Assembly: GCF_014899185.1 (NCBI RefSeq)
Contig: NZ_CP045201.1
Span: forward strand, 2,278,501 to 2,342,500
Direction: 5' to 3'
Origin: Pseudooceanicola spongiae
GTDB lineage: Bacteria > Pseudomonadota > Alphaproteobacteria > Rhodobacterales > Rhodobacteraceae
DNA: 64,000 bases
The notes beneath the pieces were generated by a model that was given only the letters and a program-made list of their open reading frames with translations, searched no databases and had not been told where the DNA came from. The position numbers and the translations under genes were made by a program. Numbering within the stretch: position 1 is the first letter of the stretch; each line of letters starts with the position of its first letter. Of this stretch, positions 62,004-64,000 are shown piece after piece.

Positions 62004-62690
62004 CTAGTCTGCCACGTGCTGCAGGCGCACAGCCTCGGCGCGGGCGATCAGGGTGTCCGGCGGAGCCTCAAGCGGCTCGCAGGGCTGGCGCGACAGCACC
62101 TCGGCCTCTGCGTGGGGCACCCCGAGCAGGCGCAGAAGTGCGGCCACGGCGGCCGCGCGATCCGTCTCAAGCCCGCTGAGTTCGCGTTGCAGAACCGCCA
62201 TGACGCCCGCGTGCAGGAAGTAGCAGGCGAGGTAGTTGGGCATCGCACAGAACCGCCCCGTCGACACGCCCCAGTCCAGCAGCATGGGGGCGATATCCTC
62301 GATCGCTGCCCCCGGACCACCGGCTTCGATCCCGCCAACCTGCACCACGAACTGGCCGAGCAGCGGGTAGCGATGAAAGGTCGCCATGAAGCGCAGGATA
62401 TCCAGCGCGACGGCGGCGGCGGGATCTTCGGTCTTGTGACCGCCTGGCAGAAGAAGGCCGAGCATCTCGTCCCGCAGGGCGATCTTTGCGGCCAGCAGCA
62501 CGTCGGGCACGGTCGAGAAGTACTTGTAGAACGTCCCGCGTGAGACCCCTGCCTCGGCAATGATATCGTCGATCACCGCCCCCGCCGGGCCTTTGGCGGC
62601 GATCACGAAGACCGTCGCCTCGACCAGGCGCCTGTGCATTTTCTCACGTCTCTGGGCGGCGACCGCGATGCGGTGATCAGGCTTGTTCAT
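62004..62690 (-). CDS. TetR/AcrR-family transcriptional regulator
   Basis: 228 aa. The N-terminal helix-turn-helix covers about 14-65 (VIAAKGPAGAVIDDIIAEAGVS, then RGTFYKYFSTVPDVL). The ligand domain ends in DTLIARAEAVRLQHVAD. It overlaps the stop of the upstream RND gene by 4 bases (ATGA at 62687-62690), so it is translated from the efflux operon itself, a set-up that suits feedback repression. Confidence 0.85.
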   Translation of the reverse strand: MNKPDHRIAVAAQRREKMHRRLVEATVFVIAAKGPAGAVIDDIIAEAGVSRGTFYKYFSTVPDVLLAAKIALRDEMLGLLLPGGHKTEDPAAAVALDILRFMATFHRYPLLGQFVVQVGGIEAGGPGAAIEDIAPMLLDWGVSTGRFCAMPNYLACYFLHAGVMAVLQRELSGLETDRAAAVAALLRLLGVPHAEAEVLSRQPCEPLEAPPDTLIARAEAVRLQHVAD

Positions 62691-64000
62691 GCGGGGGATG
62701 TCTCGGCTGGCTTGTCCTCACCCTCTTTCGGGGGGCGGACGCCGAAGACCGCGCAATAGAGCGCTGGCGCGAACAGCAGCGTGATCACGGTGCCCGCGAT
62801 GATGCCGCCCATCATGGCATAGGCCATCGGCCCCCAGAACACCTGCCGCGAGATCGGGATCAGCGCCAGACTGGCCGCAGCTGCCGTCAGCAGGATCGGG
62901 CGGGCACGGCTGTCGGTCGCGTTATAGACCGCATCCCATTTGCTCGCCCCGGCCAGCAGCAGGTCCTTCACCTCCTGGAACAGGATGATCGAGTTGCGGA
63001 TCAGGATGCCGATCAGGGCCAGCACGCCCAGGATCGCGACAAAGCCCAGCGGCGCACCCGAGGGCAGCAGGGCCGCGACGACCCCGATCATGCCAAGGGG
63101 CGCCACCGCCAGCACGACGAACATCAGCCGGAAGCTCTGCATCTGGACCATCACCAGCGTGAGCATGATCAGCAGCATGATCGGCACCACCGCGATGATC
63201 GGCGCCTGACTTTCGGCACTGGATTCCGCCGAGCCGCCGACCTCGATCATGTAGCCCGCTGGCAAGGACTGGCGGAACTCGTCGACCTTGGAGGCCAGAT
63301 CGTTGACCAGAGTGTCGGGCTGATCGCCGCCAAGAATGGCGGCCTTGACCGTGATCGTCGGCACCCGGTTGCGCTGATAGATCACCGGCTGCTCGGTCGT
63401 CCATTCCAGCCGTGCGAAGGAGGACAGCGGAATAGGCTGCCCCTGCGCATTGCCGAACTGCAGGTTCTCAAGCACGTCGAGCGAGGTGCGGTCTTCGCGC
63501 ACGCCACGCGCCAGCACTTCGACCAGCTTGTCGCCATCGCGCAGGTTGGTGACGCTGGAGCCGACAAACAGCTGATAGAGCGATTTGGCGACGTCCGATT
63601 GCGTCAGACCCAGCTGGCGCAGCTTGGCCTGATCCAGCACGACACGCACGACGCGGGCAGGTTCGCTCCAGTCCAGACTGATCGCCGTGAGGCGGGTATC
63701 CGAGGAGATCGCCGCCGCGAGGCCGCGCGCAGTGTCGCGCAGCACGTCCGGCTCGGGGCCAGAGATGCGGTATTGCACGGGCTTGCCGACCGGCGGGCCG
63801 AGTTCGATGTATTTCGGAAAGAACTCCGCGCCGACGGTCTGGGCGTCATAGGTGCGGATTTTGTCAGCCAGCGCATCGCGGGCCGCCAGATCCGGCGTCA
63901 TGATCACCAGTTGCCCGATGTTGGGCGTTGCGGTCAGGGAATCCAGCGTCAGGATGAAGCGTGGCGAGCCGCGACCGACATAGGTCGACCAGAAGGAGGT
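62687..64000 (-). CDS. RND efflux pump inner-membrane subunit, C-terminal part (cut by window edge)
   Basis: The frame runs from the right edge to a stop at 62687, giving about 437 residues, roughly the last 40 percent of an AcrB-type pump. It shows the docking-domain pattern (IELGPPVGKPVQYRISGPEPD; YMIEVGGSAESSAESQAP) and the C-terminal membrane half (MLLIMLTLVMVQMQSFRLMFVV, IGILIRNSIILFQEVKDLL, WGPMAYAMMGGIIAGTVITLLFAP in outline). A GTG at 63907 is not the start because the protein-like frame continues to 64000 (FWSTYVGRGSPRFILTLDSL). The start and its adaptor are outside the window. Confidence 0.88.
   Translation of the reverse strand, partial: TSFWSTYVGRGSPRFILTLDSLTATPNIGQLVIMTPDLAARDALADKIRTYDAQTVGAEFFPKYIELGPPVGKPVQYRISGPEPDVLRDTARGLAAAISSDTRLTAISLDWSEPARVVRVVLDQAKLRQLGLTQSDVAKSLYQLFVGSSVTNLRDGDKLVEVLARGVREDRTSLDVLENLQFGNAQGQPIPLSSFARLEWTTEQPVIYQRNRVPTITVKAAILGGDQPDTLVNDLASKVDEFRQSLPAGYMIEVGGSAESSAESQAPIIAVVPIMLLIMLTLVMVQMQSFRLMFVVLAVAPLGMIGVVAALLPSGAPLGFVAILGVLALIGILIRNSIILFQEVKDLLLAGASKWDAVYNATDSRARPILLTAAAASLALIPISRQVFWGPMAYAMMGGIIAGTVITLLFAPALYCAVFGVRPPKEGEDKPAETSPA

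Noticed and set aside
1..64000. CRISPR arrays, tRNA or rRNA genes, insertion sequences, phage genes
   Set aside because: No direct-repeat arrays, transposase or integrase motifs, or tRNA-like cloverleafs were recognised in the gaps. The only tandem repeat is the short one at 28744-28780.

Overview
The window is GC-rich, gene-dense DNA from an alphaproteobacterium, most likely Rhodobacterales (Rhodobacteraceae/Paracoccaceae-like). The clearest pointer is the glucan operon opgG-opgI-opgH-opgC, whose small second gene is characteristic of Rhodobacter sphaeroides. A DUF1217 protein, a PAS-LuxR regulator beside a Liv-type transporter, and many ATGA-type gene overlaps fit as well. No genus can be fixed from the sequence. 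I see no rRNA, tRNA, insertion sequence, prophage or CRISPR array, so this looks like chromosome or a stable chromid.

Layout. 1-4514: iron acquisition, with a cut-off exbB and a four-gene catecholate-siderophore-type ABC importer. 4646-11039: a PAS-LuxR regulator divergent from a branched-chain-amino-acid-type ABC transporter (five genes) plus an alpha/beta hydrolase, followed by a lone AsnC ligand-binding domain and a kynurenine-formamidase-like hydrolase. 12554-17622: osmoregulated periplasmic glucan operon opgGIHC. 18262-21504: a class III aminotransferase and an orphan four-repeat DUF1217 protein. 21643-28703: an apparent N-heterocycle (purine or pyrimidine) module: a guanine-deaminase-type enzyme, an NMT1/THI5-type ABC transporter, an 8-oxoguanine-deaminase-like amidohydrolase and two 2-oxoglutarate/Fe(II) oxygenases. 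28829-30232: an aromatic amino acid decarboxylase. 30278-37161: two transglutaminase-like proteins and a fused circularly permuted ATP-grasp/alpha-E protein, a little-understood peptide-ligase system. 37406-42493: Tex, a tandem TetR regulator, a dienelactone-hydrolase-like protein and a small membrane protein. 42657-47489: an RND efflux operon with its GbsR/MarR-type regulator. 47690-61999: an exopolysaccharide locus (flippase, three glycosyltransferases, export lipoprotein, chain-length protein, polymerase/ligase, fused initiating transferase) with its own phosphorelay. 62004-64000: a TetR regulator and the C-terminal part of a second RND pump.

The most interesting observation is in the exopolysaccharide locus. 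An inverted repeat CTATCC-N4-GGATAG occurs four times, at 52037, 56681, 58286 and 59089, once in each intergenic region that can serve as a promoter for the locus. Together the four sites can cover every transcription unit. The locus encodes a hybrid histidine kinase with its own Hpt domain, a separate LuxR-type response regulator, and a cysteine-free molybdopterin-domain-like periplasmic protein co-transcribed with the kinase. I infer a self-contained regulon in which the LuxR regulator binds these boxes. Other points worth a second look are a 40-bp nested palindrome in front of the GbsR-type regulator, a probable CTG start codon in a siderophore permease, an iron-responsive-type box in front of exbB, and strong paired hairpins within the ATP-grasp/transglutaminase operon.
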